Shown here piece after piece: positions 28,568 to 37,282 of a stretch of DNA of 64,000 bases. Below the pieces are notes generated by a model. That model was given only the letters and a program-made list of their open reading frames with translations. It ran no database searches and was not told the DNA's origin. The position numbers and the translations under genes were made by a program. How positions within the stretch are numbered: position 1 is the stretch's first letter; every line of letters begins with the position of its first letter. Source of the stretch: Hyphomicrobiales bacterium (GTDB lineage Bacteria; Pseudomonadota; Alphaproteobacteria; Rhizobiales; Rhizobiaceae); NCBI GenBank assembly GCA_900473745.1, contig UCMW01000004.1, forward strand, positions 1 to 64,000, in the 5' to 3' direction.

Positions 28568-29332
28568 TCAGCGATTGAGGAAGGAGCGCACCGCGATGCC
28601 GTCCTTTTCGAAGGCCTGCCGGATTTCCTGCGCGATGGCGACGGCGCCGGGGCTGTCGCCATGGACGCAGATTGACTGCGCATCGATCTTGATCGTGGAC
28701 CCGTCGATCGCCTCGATCGTGCCGTCATGCGCGAGCTGCAGCATGCGCTTGGCGATGAGGCCCGCATCATGCAGCACGGCGCCAGGTTCACGCCGGGATA
28801 CGAGCGCACCTGAAGGCGTGTAGGCGCGGTCGGCGAATGCTTCGGCAACGACTTTGAGCCCGGAGGCACGGGCAAGGTCGAGGATCGGTGAGCCCGCGAG
28901 CCCCATCATCACGAGATCACGATCGATCGCCCTGATGCCGTCGATAACGGCCTGGCCCTGTTTGGCGTCATGGGCGATGCGGTTGTAGAGCGCCCCATGC
29001 GGCTTGACGTAGCCGACGGTGATGCCTGCTGCCGCCGCGACGCCTTTGATGGCACCGATCTGGTAGATCACGTCGGCGGTGAGTTCCGCCGATGTGACAT
29101 CCATGTCGCGCCGGCCGAAGCCGACGCGGTCGGGATAGGAGACATGCGCCCCGATCGAAACACCACGCTCGGCGGCGGCCTTGACGGTCCTCCAGATACC
29201 GAGCGGATCGCCGGCATGAAAGCCGCAGGCGACATTGGCACTGGAGACGATGGCGAGCATCGCCGCGTCGTCGCCCATGGCCCAGGCGCCGTAGCTTTCA
29301 CCGAGGTCACTGTTCAGATCGATGGCAGTCAT
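28568..29332 (-). CDS. pxpA: 5-oxoprolinase subunit A (LamB/YcsF family)
   Basis: Hydrolytic subunit of the prokaryotic ATP-dependent 5-oxoprolinase. The 254-aa length and signature segments are canonical: [60 protein letters not shown] and [23 protein letters not shown]. It works with PxpB and PxpC, encoded as a fusion two genes downstream, to recycle 5-oxoproline to glutamate. It begins 22 bp after the transporter stop. Confidence 0.93.
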   Translation of the reverse strand: MTAIDLNSDLGESYGAWAMGDDAAMLAIVSSANVACGFHAGDPLGIWRTVKAAAERGVSIGAHVSYPDRVGFGRRDMDVTSAELTADVIYQIGAIKGVAAAAGITVGYVKPHGALYNRIAHDAKQGQAVIDGIRAIDRDLVMMGLAGSPILDLARASGLKVVAEAFADRAYTPSGALVSRREPGAVLHDAGLIAKRMLQLAHDGTIEAIDGSTIKIDAQSICVHGDSPGAVAIAQEIRQAFEKDGIAVRSFLNR

Positions 29333-29354
29333 GTCGTCCTCCCTTTTCTCGTTC

Positions 29355-30614
29355 TCAGGCCGCCGTCAGCAGCGCGAAGATCGGCCCGATCGACTTGTAG
29401 CCCATGTACCAGGTGAGCGTGCAAGTCAGCGCCCCCAGGATCAGCAGCCAGCGCGGATAGCGGTAGCCACCCATAAGGTCGGAACGTGCCCAGGCGGCAT
29501 AGATGAAGATCGACAGGCCGATCGGCAGGATGAGACCGTTCAGGCCACCGACGAAGACCAGCATCTGCGCCGGCGGCGTCGTGATGATCACGTAGAAGAA
29601 CAGCGAGACGGCGATGAAGATGACCGTTGCGATGTTGCGGCCGCGCTCGGTGATATCGGGCTTGAAGACGGTGATGAACGACACCGACGTGTAGGCTGCA
29701 CCGATGACCGAGGTGATCGCGGCAAACCAGAGCACGGCACCGAAGATCCGAAGACCCATGTCACCAGCTGCCGCCTGGAAGGCCTGGGCCGCCGGGTTTG
29801 CACCCTTGCCGGAGACGTCGATCACGACGCCACTGGCGACGACGCCGAGGATCGCGAGGAACAGCACGTAGCGCATGACGCCGGTGACGGCGATTCCGGA
29901 CAGGGCCGCACGGTTCACTGCGCCGAGGTTTTCGATGCCGACAGTGCCCTTGTCGAGCAGGCGATGCGCACCCGAATAGGTGATGTAGCCGCCGACCGTG
30001 CCGCCGACGATGGTGGTGATCGTGGCGAAATCGATCGTGGACGGCAGGAAGGTCTGGTAGAGCGCATCACCGACAGGTGGCTGCGAGACGAAGGCCACGT
30101 AGACCGTCAGGACAATCATCGCGACACCCGCGACCACGATCAGCCGATCGATCGCAACACCGGCGCGGTGCGACAGGAAGATGCCGATCGCGATCAGGGC
30201 GCTGATCGAGCCGCCCAGTTTAGGGTCTAGACCGAGAAGCGCATTGAGGCCGAGGCCAGCGCCGCCGATATTGCCGATGTTGAAGAAGAGGCCGCCAACA
30301 ATGACCAGGATGGCCAGAACATAACCCGTGCCGGGAATGGCCGCGTTAGCGATGTCGGAAGCGCGCATCTTGGTCAGCGTCACGATCCGCCAGATGTTCA
30401 GCTGCACGACGAAGTCGATCAGGATGGAGGCGAGGATCGCGAAAGCAAAGGCCGAGCCCAGCTTCGTCGTGAAGGTCGCGGTCTGGGTAATGAAGCCAGG
30501 TCCGATGGCGGAGGTCGCCATGAGGAAGATTGCGGCGATCAAGGCGCCGCGACGCGTCTTGGCGGACATGCCGCCGGGTGAGGCCTCGGTGGCCGTAGTC
30601 GTTGTCTGTTTCAT
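29355..30614 (-). CDS. NRAMP-fold transporter (YcsG-like) without metal-binding motif
   Basis: Inner-membrane protein (419 aa) with about eleven helices. The first helix reads [19 protein letters not shown], where true NRAMP metal transporters have GPG followed by DPGN; the metal-binding Asp and Asn are missing. Helix six also lacks the MPH motif. Bacillus has a comparable gene (ycsG) beside ycsF/pxpA. Uptake of 5-oxoproline or a related amino acid is therefore a better guess than metal transport, but it is inferred. It is first in the minus-strand operon and divergent from a GntR regulator. Confidence 0.83.
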   Translation of the reverse strand: MKQTTTTATEASPGGMSAKTRRGALIAAIFLMATSAIGPGFITQTATFTTKLGSAFAFAILASILIDFVVQLNIWRIVTLTKMRASDIANAAIPGTGYVLAILVIVGGLFFNIGNIGGAGLGLNALLGLDPKLGGSISALIAIGIFLSHRAGVAIDRLIVVAGVAMIVLTVYVAFVSQPPVGDALYQTFLPSTIDFATITTIVGGTVGGYITYSGAHRLLDKGTVGIENLGAVNRAALSGIAVTGVMRYVLFLAILGVVASGVVIDVSGKGANPAAQAFQAAAGDMGLRIFGAVLWFAAITSVIGAAYTSVSFITVFKPDITERGRNIATVIFIAVSLFFYVIITTPPAQMLVFVGGLNGLILPIGLSIFIYAAWARSDLMGGYRYPRWLLILGALTCTLTWYMGYKSIGPIFALLTAA

Positions 30615-30935
30615 GGTTCCCTCTCGGTTGACCTGACCCCGGCTCTGCGCGGAGCTTATTGTTCACCTGCGAGAGTAGCGTCTCCCGGTTTCACAATTCT
30701 GTCAATATTGTTCAACGATTTTATTTGATCGTTCTACTTTGCTGCCGCAATGTTGAGCAGATTGATGCTCTGATAAGCGGTCAACCGACCTCCAAGAACA
30801 ATTTTTGGCCGTGATTGGCTCCCGCCTTGCTGCAGTTTCGCACATGGAGGATAAGGCAGCGGAGCTCTCAGCCGATTGTTCTGGCAGTAATGGGCGGTGA
30901 CGAAGCGCCGGGCGATCCGGCCACTGGGGAAACTG
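30615..30935. other. Divergent intergenic region between transporter and GntR genes
   Basis: About 320 bp, AT-rich around 30690-30740. It contains CAATATTG at 30703-30710 and the inverted repeat AACGAT-N8-ATCGTT at 30714-30733, a candidate GntR operator placed near the transporter promoter. No reading frame here has a ribosome site. Confidence 0.45.
30714..30733. promoter_or_regulatory. Inverted repeat, possible GntR operator
   Basis: AACGAT, 8-nt AT-rich spacer, ATCGTT. The position about 100 bp upstream of the transporter start suits autoregulated control of the 5-oxoproline operon. The arms are short, so chance is possible. Confidence 0.35.
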
Positions 30936-31586
30936 ATGGCAGACATGGAAACAACGGCAGCCTTGGCGCCCCGGCTGGCGGAAGCAATTCGCGACAGACT
31001 GATCAGTGGCGAGCTGAAGCCCGGCCAACGCCTGTCGGAGGCTGCCCTCAGCGCCGATTTCGAAGTGTCGCGAAACTCGCTGCGCGAGGCATTTCGCCTG
31101 CTGACCAAGGATGGTCTGCTACAGCACGAGCCAAACAGGGGTGTCTTCGTCGCCACCCCCAGCATGGCCTCGATCATCGACATCTACCGCGTGCGCCGCA
31201 TCGTCGAATGCCAGGCCCTTGCCAATGCCTATCCCAACCACCCTGCCGTCCCACGCATGCGCTCGGCCGTCGATGCAGCCCGCGCCGCGAGCAAGGTGAA
31301 CGACTGGTCGGCTGTCGGCAGCGAAAACATGAAATTCCACGCCGCGATCGTCGATCTCGCCGACAGCCAGCGGCTGAACGGCTTCTACACCCAGATTGCC
31401 GCCGAACTACGCCTCAGCTTCGGTTTGCTGAAGGAGCCGGAACTGCTGCACGCCCCCTATGTCGAGATGAACGCCGCGATCCTCGAAAAGCTGGAATCGG
31501 GCGATCCCAACGGAGCGGCAGCTGCGCTGGAGGTTTATCTCCTCCAGTCCGAACGCACGGTTCTGGCGGCCTTCTCCCGGATCTAG
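30936..31586 (+). CDS. GntR-family (FadR/FCD-type) regulator
   Basis: Regulator with an N-terminal winged helix (APRLAEAIRDRLISGELKPGQRLSEAALSADFEVSRNSLREAFRLLTKDGLLQHEPNRGVFV, first 75 residues) and an all-helical FCD effector domain (SENMKFHAAIVDLAD, LHAPYVEMNAAILEKLESGD). It is divergent from the 5-oxoproline operon and so is its probable local regulator; the Bacillus counterpart (KipR) is of another family. ATG 30936 follows GGGGAAA; an upstream GTG at 30897 is in frame. Confidence 0.87.
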   Translation: MADMETTAALAPRLAEAIRDRLISGELKPGQRLSEAALSADFEVSRNSLREAFRLLTKDGLLQHEPNRGVFVATPSMASIIDIYRVRRIVECQALANAYPNHPAVPRMRSAVDAARAASKVNDWSAVGSENMKFHAAIVDLADSQRLNGFYTQIAAELRLSFGLLKEPELLHAPYVEMNAAILEKLESGDPNGAAAALEVYLLQSERTVLAAFSRI

Positions 31587-31596
31587 CCGTCTCGGC

Positions 31597-32097
31597 TCAC
31601 AGACCCGCGTGGTCGCTTTCGCTCGCTTCCTTGAAGCGCGCCTCGAATTCGAGACGCAATGCCCTGCGGGTTTCGGCCGCCCGTTGCCGGCGTTTACGGA
31701 CTTCCGATTGCGGCGTGTAGGGCGGCACGGCCGTCGGTCTTCCCTCTGCATCCACGGCGACCATGGTGAAATAACAGGAATTGGTGTGGCGCCGCTCGCC
31801 GCTACGGATGTTTTCAGCTTCGACACGAATGCCGACTTCCATAGAGGTTCGCCCTGCCTGGTTGATCGACGCCCGGAAGGTCACAAGTTCGCCGACATGG
31901 ATTGGCTGGCGAAACACGACCTGGTCGACCGAGAGTGTGACCGCATATTGCTGGGAGTAGCGCGAGGCACAGGAATAGGCGACACGATCGAGAAGGTTCA
32001 GCAAGGCTCCGCCATGAACCTTGCCTGAAAAATTCGCCATGTCGGGCGTCATCAGAACCACCATTTCGAGTTGGCTCGTATCGTGCGTCGCGTCCAT
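31597..32097 (-). CDS. Hotdog-fold acyl-CoA thioesterase
   Basis: YciA/BACH-type thioesterase (166 aa) hydrolysing acyl-CoA. The hotdog core has MTPDMANFSGKVHGGALLNLLDRVAYSCASRYS (catalytic Asn, HGG, Asp region, about residues 16-48), SVDQVVFRQPIHVGELV and YFTMVAVDAEGRPTAVP. A C-terminal tail rich in Arg and Glu (about 130-166) follows, as in many rhizobial homologues. Start 32097 has AAAGGGGG just upstream. It converges on the GntR gene 10 bp away and has no operon partner. Confidence 0.87.
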   Translation of the reverse strand: MDATHDTSQLEMVVLMTPDMANFSGKVHGGALLNLLDRVAYSCASRYSQQYAVTLSVDQVVFRQPIHVGELVTFRASINQAGRTSMEVGIRVEAENIRSGERRHTNSCYFTMVAVDAEGRPTAVPPYTPQSEVRKRRQRAAETRRALRLEFEARFKEASESDHAGL

Positions 32098-32299
32098 GCG
32101 GCCCCCTTTGCCGGTTTGATCCTTCGGCAACCATATTGCGCCACGGCAGGACTTCAAGGCAGGATGAGGATCGTCATAGTCCCTGCCACCGACGCGGCAG
32201 CATTTCGGTCGGGACCGCTCACAACGACGCCGCCATGACGGATGCGGACTTGGGGCGCTGAAAGATCGGTATCTCAAACATGAAGGGGCTTTCAGCTCG

Positions 32300-32863
32300 T
32301 CATGTCTCGGCGGTTTGCCGCGCGACCACAGACACGGCCCCGTCAGTACCGATTGTCGCGATCACCAATTCGCCGCTGCGCGGCACGACGGACGTAAGCC
32401 CTGTGATGTTCACCTGATGCGTTACCAACACGCGTGGTAGATCGTTCCGGGAGCGCATCAGCCATCCCCGCAAGGCCTCCGTCTGCTCTCTCCCGTTTGC
32501 TCGACCGCCGAAAAAGGAATTGAGAAGCGGCTGCTCCGAAACAGGTCCGAGCTCGAGAAGGGCCGCCGTATCCAGGCATCGGCACCATTGACTGGAAAAC
32601 ACGTACGCCTGGCGGATCCCTTTGTCGCGAAACAGGCGTCCTATCCTTGCCGCCTGGGCTCGCCCTTCGGCGGAGAGATTACGTTGAGTATCGCAGGCAC
32701 CAATCCGCATGCCGGGCGGGTCGCCCGTCCCCGGCGCAGTGGCGTGACGGAGCAGGACAAACGCCTTGCCGGACCGCAGGGTCTCCCAGGGATCCGCAGC
32801 CGTGGCAGCACCGCCGGCAAGGGCAAAAAGGGAAGTCAAAAGAAAGGAGCGTCTCTGCAGCAT
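32300..32863 (-). CDS. Exported histidine phosphatase family protein
   Basis: Phosphoglycerate-mutase-like phosphohydrolase (187 aa) with a twin-arginine-like signal peptide (MLQRRSFLLTSLFALAGGAATAA). The catalytic His is in FVLLRHATAPG (RHA rather than the common RHG), further active-site pieces are AYVFSSQWCRCLDTA and VLVTHQVNITG. The substrate is unknown; secreted members of this branch resemble SixA in size but act outside the cytoplasm. ATG 32863 was chosen because the Tat-like leader begins there, even though the frame stays open further upstream. Confidence 0.82.
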   Translation of the reverse strand: MLQRRSFLLTSLFALAGGAATAADPWETLRSGKAFVLLRHATAPGTGDPPGMRIGACDTQRNLSAEGRAQAARIGRLFRDKGIRQAYVFSSQWCRCLDTAALLELGPVSEQPLLNSFFGGRANGREQTEALRGWLMRSRNDLPRVLVTHQVNITGLTSVVPRSGELVIATIGTDGAVSVVARQTAET

Positions 32864-33098
32864 GGCCGGATTTCCGTCTGGCTCGGAGGTTGAATGTAAC
32901 CCCTGATACGGACGACCGAACGCCCGGGATTGCCAGGCAGCCGCACATCTCCGTGAACGACATATGTCCGCTTTGTGCCAGCCTGACTCGTAAAGATTGC
33001 ATTCACCTTTTCCCGGTAAAGCTTTGTTAGCAATTCCCATAAGCTCCGGGTGTCCGCCTTTTTGTATGCGCCCGGCCTAGTGTTCGAGTCCGTGTGCC

Positions 33099-34190
33099 AT
33101 GCGTTCCAAGGTCATTCCCTCGCTCCTCATCGGCTGTCTGGTCCTTGCCGGCTGCAGCGCGCGCACGAGCCCGATCGAGGCTCTCAAGCTGCAATCCCAA
33201 TCTGCGCCGAGGGCACAACCGGTCCAGGCGGCCATGGCGCCGGTTCCCGCCGTTGCCGTCGATGAACAGACTGGATCGATCGCGGCGAACGGCAGCGGAC
33301 AGCCGCAGCCTCTTGCCTGGGCAGGGGATACGCCCAATCAGGCTCATTTCGAATCCTCGCCGATGACGGCAGGCATGCCGGTCCCGGACCAGCGCCCGGT
33401 CGCCATGCTCGTGCCGCCTGTGTCCCCGCTCGCTGCACCGGAGGAGCCCGCGGCCCGTTCGACAGGGCGTCACCGGGTTTACAATCAGCGCTTCAGCGAT
33501 GCGAAGCCGATGAATTTCGGCAAGGTGAAGCCCAAGCATCATGCAGTGCACGGCGTTGATGTGTCCCGCTGGCAGGGCGACATAGACTGGCCGAAGCTGC
33601 GCAGCCAGGGTGCAAACTTCGCCTATATCAAGGCGACCGACGGTGGAGATCACGTGGATCCCATGTTCCGCACAAACTGGAAGCGGGCCAAGGAAGCCGG
33701 CGTGAAGCGGGGCGCCTATCACTTCTTCTACTGGTGCCGCGTCGCCTCCGACCAGGCGGACTGGTTCATCCGCAATGTGCCGCGCGACCCGGACGCGCTG
33801 CCACCGGTGATCGACGTCGAATACAACGGGGAATCCAGCTGTCGCTTTCGACTGTCGCCGGAAAAGGCGCGCGAAAAGATGCAGGTCTTCATGGATCGCC
33901 TCGAGCGGCACTATGGCAAGCGCCCGGTCATCTATACGGCGCCTGACTTCTACAAAGACAACCTGCGCGGCCAGTTCCTCGATTATCCCTTCTGGCTGCG
34001 TTCAGTCGCCGCCCACCCGTCCAAGATCTATCCGGATCGTAAGTGGGTCTTCTGGCAATATTCCGGCTCAGGCCTCTCCCAGGGCGTCAACGGCAAGATC
34101 GATCTCAATGTCTTCTACGGGTCGGTCTCCGACTGGCAGAACTGGGTGGGCGGCAAGAAGAGCTGGGAGCGGGTCGCGGGCCTGCGCTGA
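33099..34190 (+). CDS. GH25 lysozyme (muramidase) lipoprotein
   Basis: Glycoside hydrolase family 25 enzyme cleaving peptidoglycan. The lipobox LAGC at residues 16-19 points to a lipid anchor. A low-complexity Pro/Ala-rich linker runs to about residue 140. The catalytic barrel starts HGVDVSRWQGDIDW, continues AYIKATDGGDHVDPMF, has the acidic pair in VIDVEYNGESS, and ends with WVFWQYSGSG. The stop codon lies inside a strong stem-loop that probably ends transcription. It may trim cell wall in the periplasm; no phage genes are nearby, so a prophage lysin is unlikely. Confidence 0.9.
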   Translation: MRSKVIPSLLIGCLVLAGCSARTSPIEALKLQSQSAPRAQPVQAAMAPVPAVAVDEQTGSIAANGSGQPQPLAWAGDTPNQAHFESSPMTAGMPVPDQRPVAMLVPPVSPLAAPEEPAARSTGRHRVYNQRFSDAKPMNFGKVKPKHHAVHGVDVSRWQGDIDWPKLRSQGANFAYIKATDGGDHVDPMFRTNWKRAKEAGVKRGAYHFFYWCRVASDQADWFIRNVPRDPDALPPVIDVEYNGESSCRFRLSPEKAREKMQVFMDRLERHYGKRPVIYTAPDFYKDNLRGQFLDYPFWLRSVAAHPSKIYPDRKWVFWQYSGSGLSQGVNGKIDLNVFYGSVSDWQNWVGGKKSWERVAGLR

Positions 34191-34201
34191 GGCCCGCGTT
34201 T
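34175..34201 (+). terminator. Terminator hairpin overlapping the GH25 stop codon
   Basis: CGCGGGCCT-gcgctg-AGGCCCGCG, a 9-bp perfect stem that includes the TGA stop, followed by TTTCG. The T run is short. Confidence 0.6.
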
Positions 34202-34208
34202 CGCAATC

Positions 34209-34391
34209 TCAAATTCCGACGCCGGGTTCGACCACAGGCGGCTCACGCGTCTCGTCTGGATTGGGGTTGGGCAATTCATCGGGAAGCAGATCCGGCTCCG
34301 GCTCTTGAACCGGAACCTCAGGTGCCCAGGTGGGGGCCGGCATGGGCGGCTGGTCGCCTGGTGGCGATGATGGATCATTGACGGACATCAT
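34209..34391 (-). CDS. Small proline-rich acidic protein
   Basis: Predicted 60-aa protein made largely of Pro, Glu, Asp and Val (PVQEPEPDLLPDELPNPNPDE), probably disordered, with no signal peptide. Support for a real gene: GAGGAG lies 5 bp before tandem ATGs (34391, 34388), and a stress-type promoter (GGAAC-N18-TT) sits about 60 bp upstream on the same strand. No function is recognised. Confidence 0.6.
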   Translation of the reverse strand: MMSVNDPSSPPGDQPPMPAPTWAPEVPVQEPEPDLLPDELPNPNPDETREPPVVEPGVGI

Positions 34392-34448
34392 TGTCTCCTC
34401 AAGTTGCCTATCACCGCGGGATGCGGTGAAATGGGCCTCTGGGTATGC

Positions 34449-34473
34449 AAGTCCGACACCGGCGCTTTGTTCC
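34449..34473 (-). promoter_or_regulatory. EcfG/RpoE2-type promoter for small proline-rich gene
   Basis: On the minus strand: GGAAC (34473-34469), 18 nt, TT (34450-34449), fitting the relaxed RpoE2 consensus. Confidence 0.5.
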
Positions 34474-34517
34474 TGAGAACCTCCGAGCCTGCTTGGCCAG
34501 GCGGCCCTTTGACGGCG

Positions 34518-34543
34518 GGAACTTTTGTATCCACCCTGCGGTT
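34518..34543 (+). promoter_or_regulatory. EcfG/RpoE2-type promoter upstream of treZ
   Basis: GGAAC (34518-34522), 19 nt, TT. Its first bases GGGAACTTTTG are identical to those of the site at 38986. The treZ start is 37 bp beyond. Confidence 0.55.
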
Positions 34544-34580
34544 TGGTCGGCTCCAGCGTTCAGCGGAGGTGATCAAATAA

Positions 34581-36425
34581 ATGGACCAGTCCCGGCCGAT
34601 TGCTGACGGTGTGCCGTTCGATCAGGAATACCGCGTTTTCCCCAAATGCTGGGGAGCGGAATACACCGCAGCCGGAGAGGCTCGGTTTCGCCTGTGGGCG
34701 CCGGCGATTGACACACTGAGCCTGTGCCTCGCCGATGAGATCGTGCCGATGACGCCTTCGGGCGCCGGCTGGTTTGAACTGCTTGCCACCAGCCTGGCAC
34801 CCGGCACACCTTACGCATTCATCCTGCCGGATGGAACGGCAGTCCCAGACCCTGCGGGACGCGGCTTGCAAAGCGATGTTCACGGTCCATCGATCCTGGT
34901 CGATCCCACCGCCTATCGATGGCGTCATGGTGCGTGGGCCGGTCGCCCGTGGTCCGAGGCGGTCATCTATGAGCTGCATGTCGGAACCTTCACGGAGGAC
35001 GGGACGTTCGCGGCTGCGGCTGAAAAATTGGCAGGCCTTGCAGATCTGGGCATCACCATGATCGAGCTCATGCCTGTCGCCGCCTTCGGTGGCGAGCGCG
35101 GCTGGGGCTATGACGGCGTGCTCCTCTACACCCCGCACCCTGCCTATGGGTCTGCGGACGACATGAAGTCCTTCATCGACACCGCCCATGGCCTCGGTCT
35201 GATGGTCATGCTCGACGTCGTCTACAATCACCTCGGTCTCGACGGCAATCATCTCCCTTCCTATGCGCCAGTATTCTTCCTGGAAGAAGGCACGCCTTGG
35301 GGGCCTCGTCCTGATGTTTCACAACAAGTGACGCGTGATTTCATTGTCGAAAACGCGCTCTACTGGCTCGAGGAATTCGCTCTCGACGGTTTGCGCCTCG
35401 ATGCCGCCGATCGAATTGAGAGAGACAAGAGCGAGGTTCAATTTCTGGAGGACCTCGCTCGACGAGTTCACGAGACATTTCCGAAGCGTCATGTCCATCT
35501 GGTCGTCGAGGACAGCCGTAACATCACCCGACTGCATGAGCGGAAAGAGGATAATTCGCCCCCGCTCTATGATGGTGTCTGGAACGACGGTTATCATCAT
35601 CTGATCCACGCCTGGGCCACGGGTGAGCATGGGGGACTTTTTGCACCCTTCGCCCGCGATTTCTGGCCGCGGGTCGGCAAGACGCTTGCCACAGGCTTCG
35701 TGCTTCAGGGGGAACGGATTGCCGGTAAGGGAGACGAGATCTTCGGAGAGCCGAGCGGTCATTTGCCGCCCGTCGCTTTCGTCAACTTTCTGCAAAACCA
35801 CGACCAGGCCGGCAATCGTGGACGGGGCGAGCGCCTCTGGAGCCTCATCGACGCCGATCTCGGCGAGCGGCTGATGGCCATGCTGCTGCTCGCACCGCAG
35901 ATCCCGCTTCTGTTCATGGGCGACGAGTTCCGCTCGAAGGGCCGTTTTTTCTTTTTCAGTGATTACCCCGAAGGTCTCCGTCAGAACGATCCCGAGGAGC
36001 GGCTCCAGCAGGCGCGCAATTTCGGCACGGAAGATCTGGCCATACACGAGATCCGTGATCCGAATGCGCCTGAAACATTCGCCGTCTCCAAGCTGGACTG
36101 GGACGAAGCCGAGACGGGCACGGGGCGGACGGCCCGCATTGCTTTCCGCAACCTGCTCGAAAAGCGATGTCGGCACCTCATGCCCTTGCTGAAGAATGTC
36201 GGCGGTGGTGTCGGACATCTGCTGCTCGCTGAAGACGGCCGTCTCGCGGTCGACTGGCAGCTGGGAGAAAGCCGCTGGCAAATGCGCGGCAATTTCGGAG
36301 AGGCCCCCGCCACTTTGCCGCCCGTACACGGCACGACGGTCCACGTTCATGCCGATGATACCGAAGCCGATATCCGCGACCTGTCCGAATTCCGACCGGG
36401 CTCGTTGATCGTGGTGCGCAGCTAA
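34581..36425 (+). CDS. treZ: Malto-oligosyltrehalose trehalohydrolase (TreZ)
   Basis: GH13 enzyme that releases trehalose from maltooligosyl-trehalose, the second step of the TreY-TreZ route from glycogen. An N-terminal CBM48-like domain (FRLWAPAIDTLSLCLAD) precedes the barrel. Motifs: YELHVGTFTEDGTF, MLDVVYNHLG, nucleophile Asp in LDGLRLDAADRI, general acid in LVVEDSRN, and FLQNHDQAGNRGRGERL. GEPSGHLPPVAFVNF is typical of TreZ. Length 614 aa is normal. TreY is not in the window; glgA is 4 kb downstream. A stress-type promoter precedes it, in line with an osmotic or desiccation role. Confidence 0.93.
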   Translation: MDQSRPIADGVPFDQEYRVFPKCWGAEYTAAGEARFRLWAPAIDTLSLCLADEIVPMTPSGAGWFELLATSLAPGTPYAFILPDGTAVPDPAGRGLQSDVHGPSILVDPTAYRWRHGAWAGRPWSEAVIYELHVGTFTEDGTFAAAAEKLAGLADLGITMIELMPVAAFGGERGWGYDGVLLYTPHPAYGSADDMKSFIDTAHGLGLMVMLDVVYNHLGLDGNHLPSYAPVFFLEEGTPWGPRPDVSQQVTRDFIVENALYWLEEFALDGLRLDAADRIERDKSEVQFLEDLARRVHETFPKRHVHLVVEDSRNITRLHERKEDNSPPLYDGVWNDGYHHLIHAWATGEHGGLFAPFARDFWPRVGKTLATGFVLQGERIAGKGDEIFGEPSGHLPPVAFVNFLQNHDQAGNRGRGERLWSLIDADLGERLMAMLLLAPQIPLLFMGDEFRSKGRFFFFSDYPEGLRQNDPEERLQQARNFGTEDLAIHEIRDPNAPETFAVSKLDWDEAETGTGRTARIAFRNLLEKRCRHLMPLLKNVGGGVGHLLLAEDGRLAVDWQLGESRWQMRGNFGEAPATLPPVHGTTVHVHADDTEADIRDLSEFRPGSLIVVRS

Positions 36426-36454
36426 GGCTGGCGAAAAAAAACAGGATGCTGGAC

Positions 36455-36479
36455 GGAACTAATGTCCTGCCGGGTCGTT
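36455..36479 (+). promoter_or_regulatory. EcfG promoter, exact GGAAC-N16-CGTT
   Basis: GGAAC at 36455-36459, 16 nt, CGTT at 36476-36479, 25 bp before the small gene start at 36505. Confidence 0.8.
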
Positions 36480-36504
36480 TGAGCGACATCAGGAGGAGTG
36501 CGGC

Positions 36505-36759
36505 ATGACTCGGGTTTATTGTGACATCGTCCCCCAGGCGAATGGCTGGTGTTTCTTGTGCGAAGAAGGCCAGTCGGCAGTCTATCCCACCTATCGGCTC
36601 GCGGTCGAGGCTGCTCGCCAGTATTCCGAAAGCCAGAGTGCCGTTCGCAAGATGACCGTTATCCGACAGCAGGATTTGCGCGGCCGCATGCTGGAAGTGG
36701 CCGGCGTGGCGCAGGCATGGGCGCCGGAAGGCGGTACCGGAACAGGTGGGCGCGCCTGA
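36505..36759 (+). CDS. Small stress-regulated protein, DUF2188-like
   Basis: 84-aa cytosolic protein. The layout VYCDIVPQANGWCFLCEEGQ, then LAVEAARQYSESQSAVRKMTVIRQQDLRG resembles the DUF2188 pattern of a short beta-sheet followed by a helix, but the match is loose. AGGAGGAG precedes the ATG, and an exact EcfG promoter is 25 bp upstream, so the gene is very likely real and under general-stress control. The Gly/Ala tail (EGGTGTGGRA) looks flexible. Function unknown. Confidence 0.72.
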   Translation: MTRVYCDIVPQANGWCFLCEEGQSAVYPTYRLAVEAARQYSESQSAVRKMTVIRQQDLRGRMLEVAGVAQAWAPEGGTGTGGRA

Positions 36760-36908
36760 CGTCAGCGTCCGGCCAAAGGCATCGGAATATAGTGACGTCA
36801 TCAGGGGCAGAAGGGGTAGAGGCAGGCAAGCGGCGTCGATATTCGGCATGCCGCGCACATCGTCGTGCTAGCGCGCGAACGGAAGAAGTCGATCCTGTCC
36901 CGGCGTGG

Positions 36909-37184
36909 TCAGGGCGCATCGTCGCTCTGCATGCGAACCGTAACCTTCTCGACGCCCGTCACAGCAAGAGCCACTTCAACGGCTCTGTCCATCTCCCCGC
37001 GACTGCCGACGTTTCCGAACAGGAAGATCTCGCTGCCGCTGGCCACCACCTTCAGCATTTCCGCCCCAATGCCATCGCTTGTTGCAAGCGCGTCGGCCAC
37101 ACGTTGTTCCAGCGATGCATCGACCGGGCTTTCGTCCGTCACGACGGGTCTTTCTCCGTGAAATGTCTGCGGCTTGAAGATCAT
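36909..37184 (-). CDS. BON-domain protein
   Basis: Small protein (91 aa) with one BON-like domain (LEQRVADALATSDGIGAEMLKVVASGSEIFLFGNVGSRGEMDRAVEVALAVTGVEKVTVRM, about residues 25-85). BON domains bind lipid or polysaccharide surfaces and occur in OsmY and KbpA-type stress proteins. No signal peptide is visible, so it seems cytosolic. ATG 37184 has GAGGAGG upstream. An EcfG-like promoter with one mismatch lies at 37215-37239. It is divergent from the sensor kinase gene. Confidence 0.82.
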   Translation of the reverse strand: MIFKPQTFHGERPVVTDESPVDASLEQRVADALATSDGIGAEMLKVVASGSEIFLFGNVGSRGEMDRAVEVALAVTGVEKVTVRMQSDDAP

Positions 37185-37214
37185 GGGAGCCTCCTCTTTC
37201 GGTATACTCGTCCT

Positions 37215-37239
37215 AACGCAGGCGCGGCGAATTGGTTCG
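37215..37239 (-). promoter_or_regulatory. EcfG-like promoter for BON gene, one mismatch
   Basis: Minus strand reads CGAAC, 16 nt, CGTT: the -10 is exact and the -35 differs only in its first base. The -10 end is 31 bp from the start codon. Confidence 0.55.
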
Positions 37240-37282
37240 ACAACAAGATTGGCGGACGGAACCTCCCCATCGGGAGGGCGGG

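Noticed and set aside
33099..34190. GH25 muramidase as a prophage lysin
   Set aside because: It has a lipobox and stands alone with no holin, tail or integrase genes nearby.
37258..37278. GGAAC on the plus strand before the HWE kinase
   Set aside because: No TT or CGTT at 16-19 nt spacing, and it is too close to the start codon.
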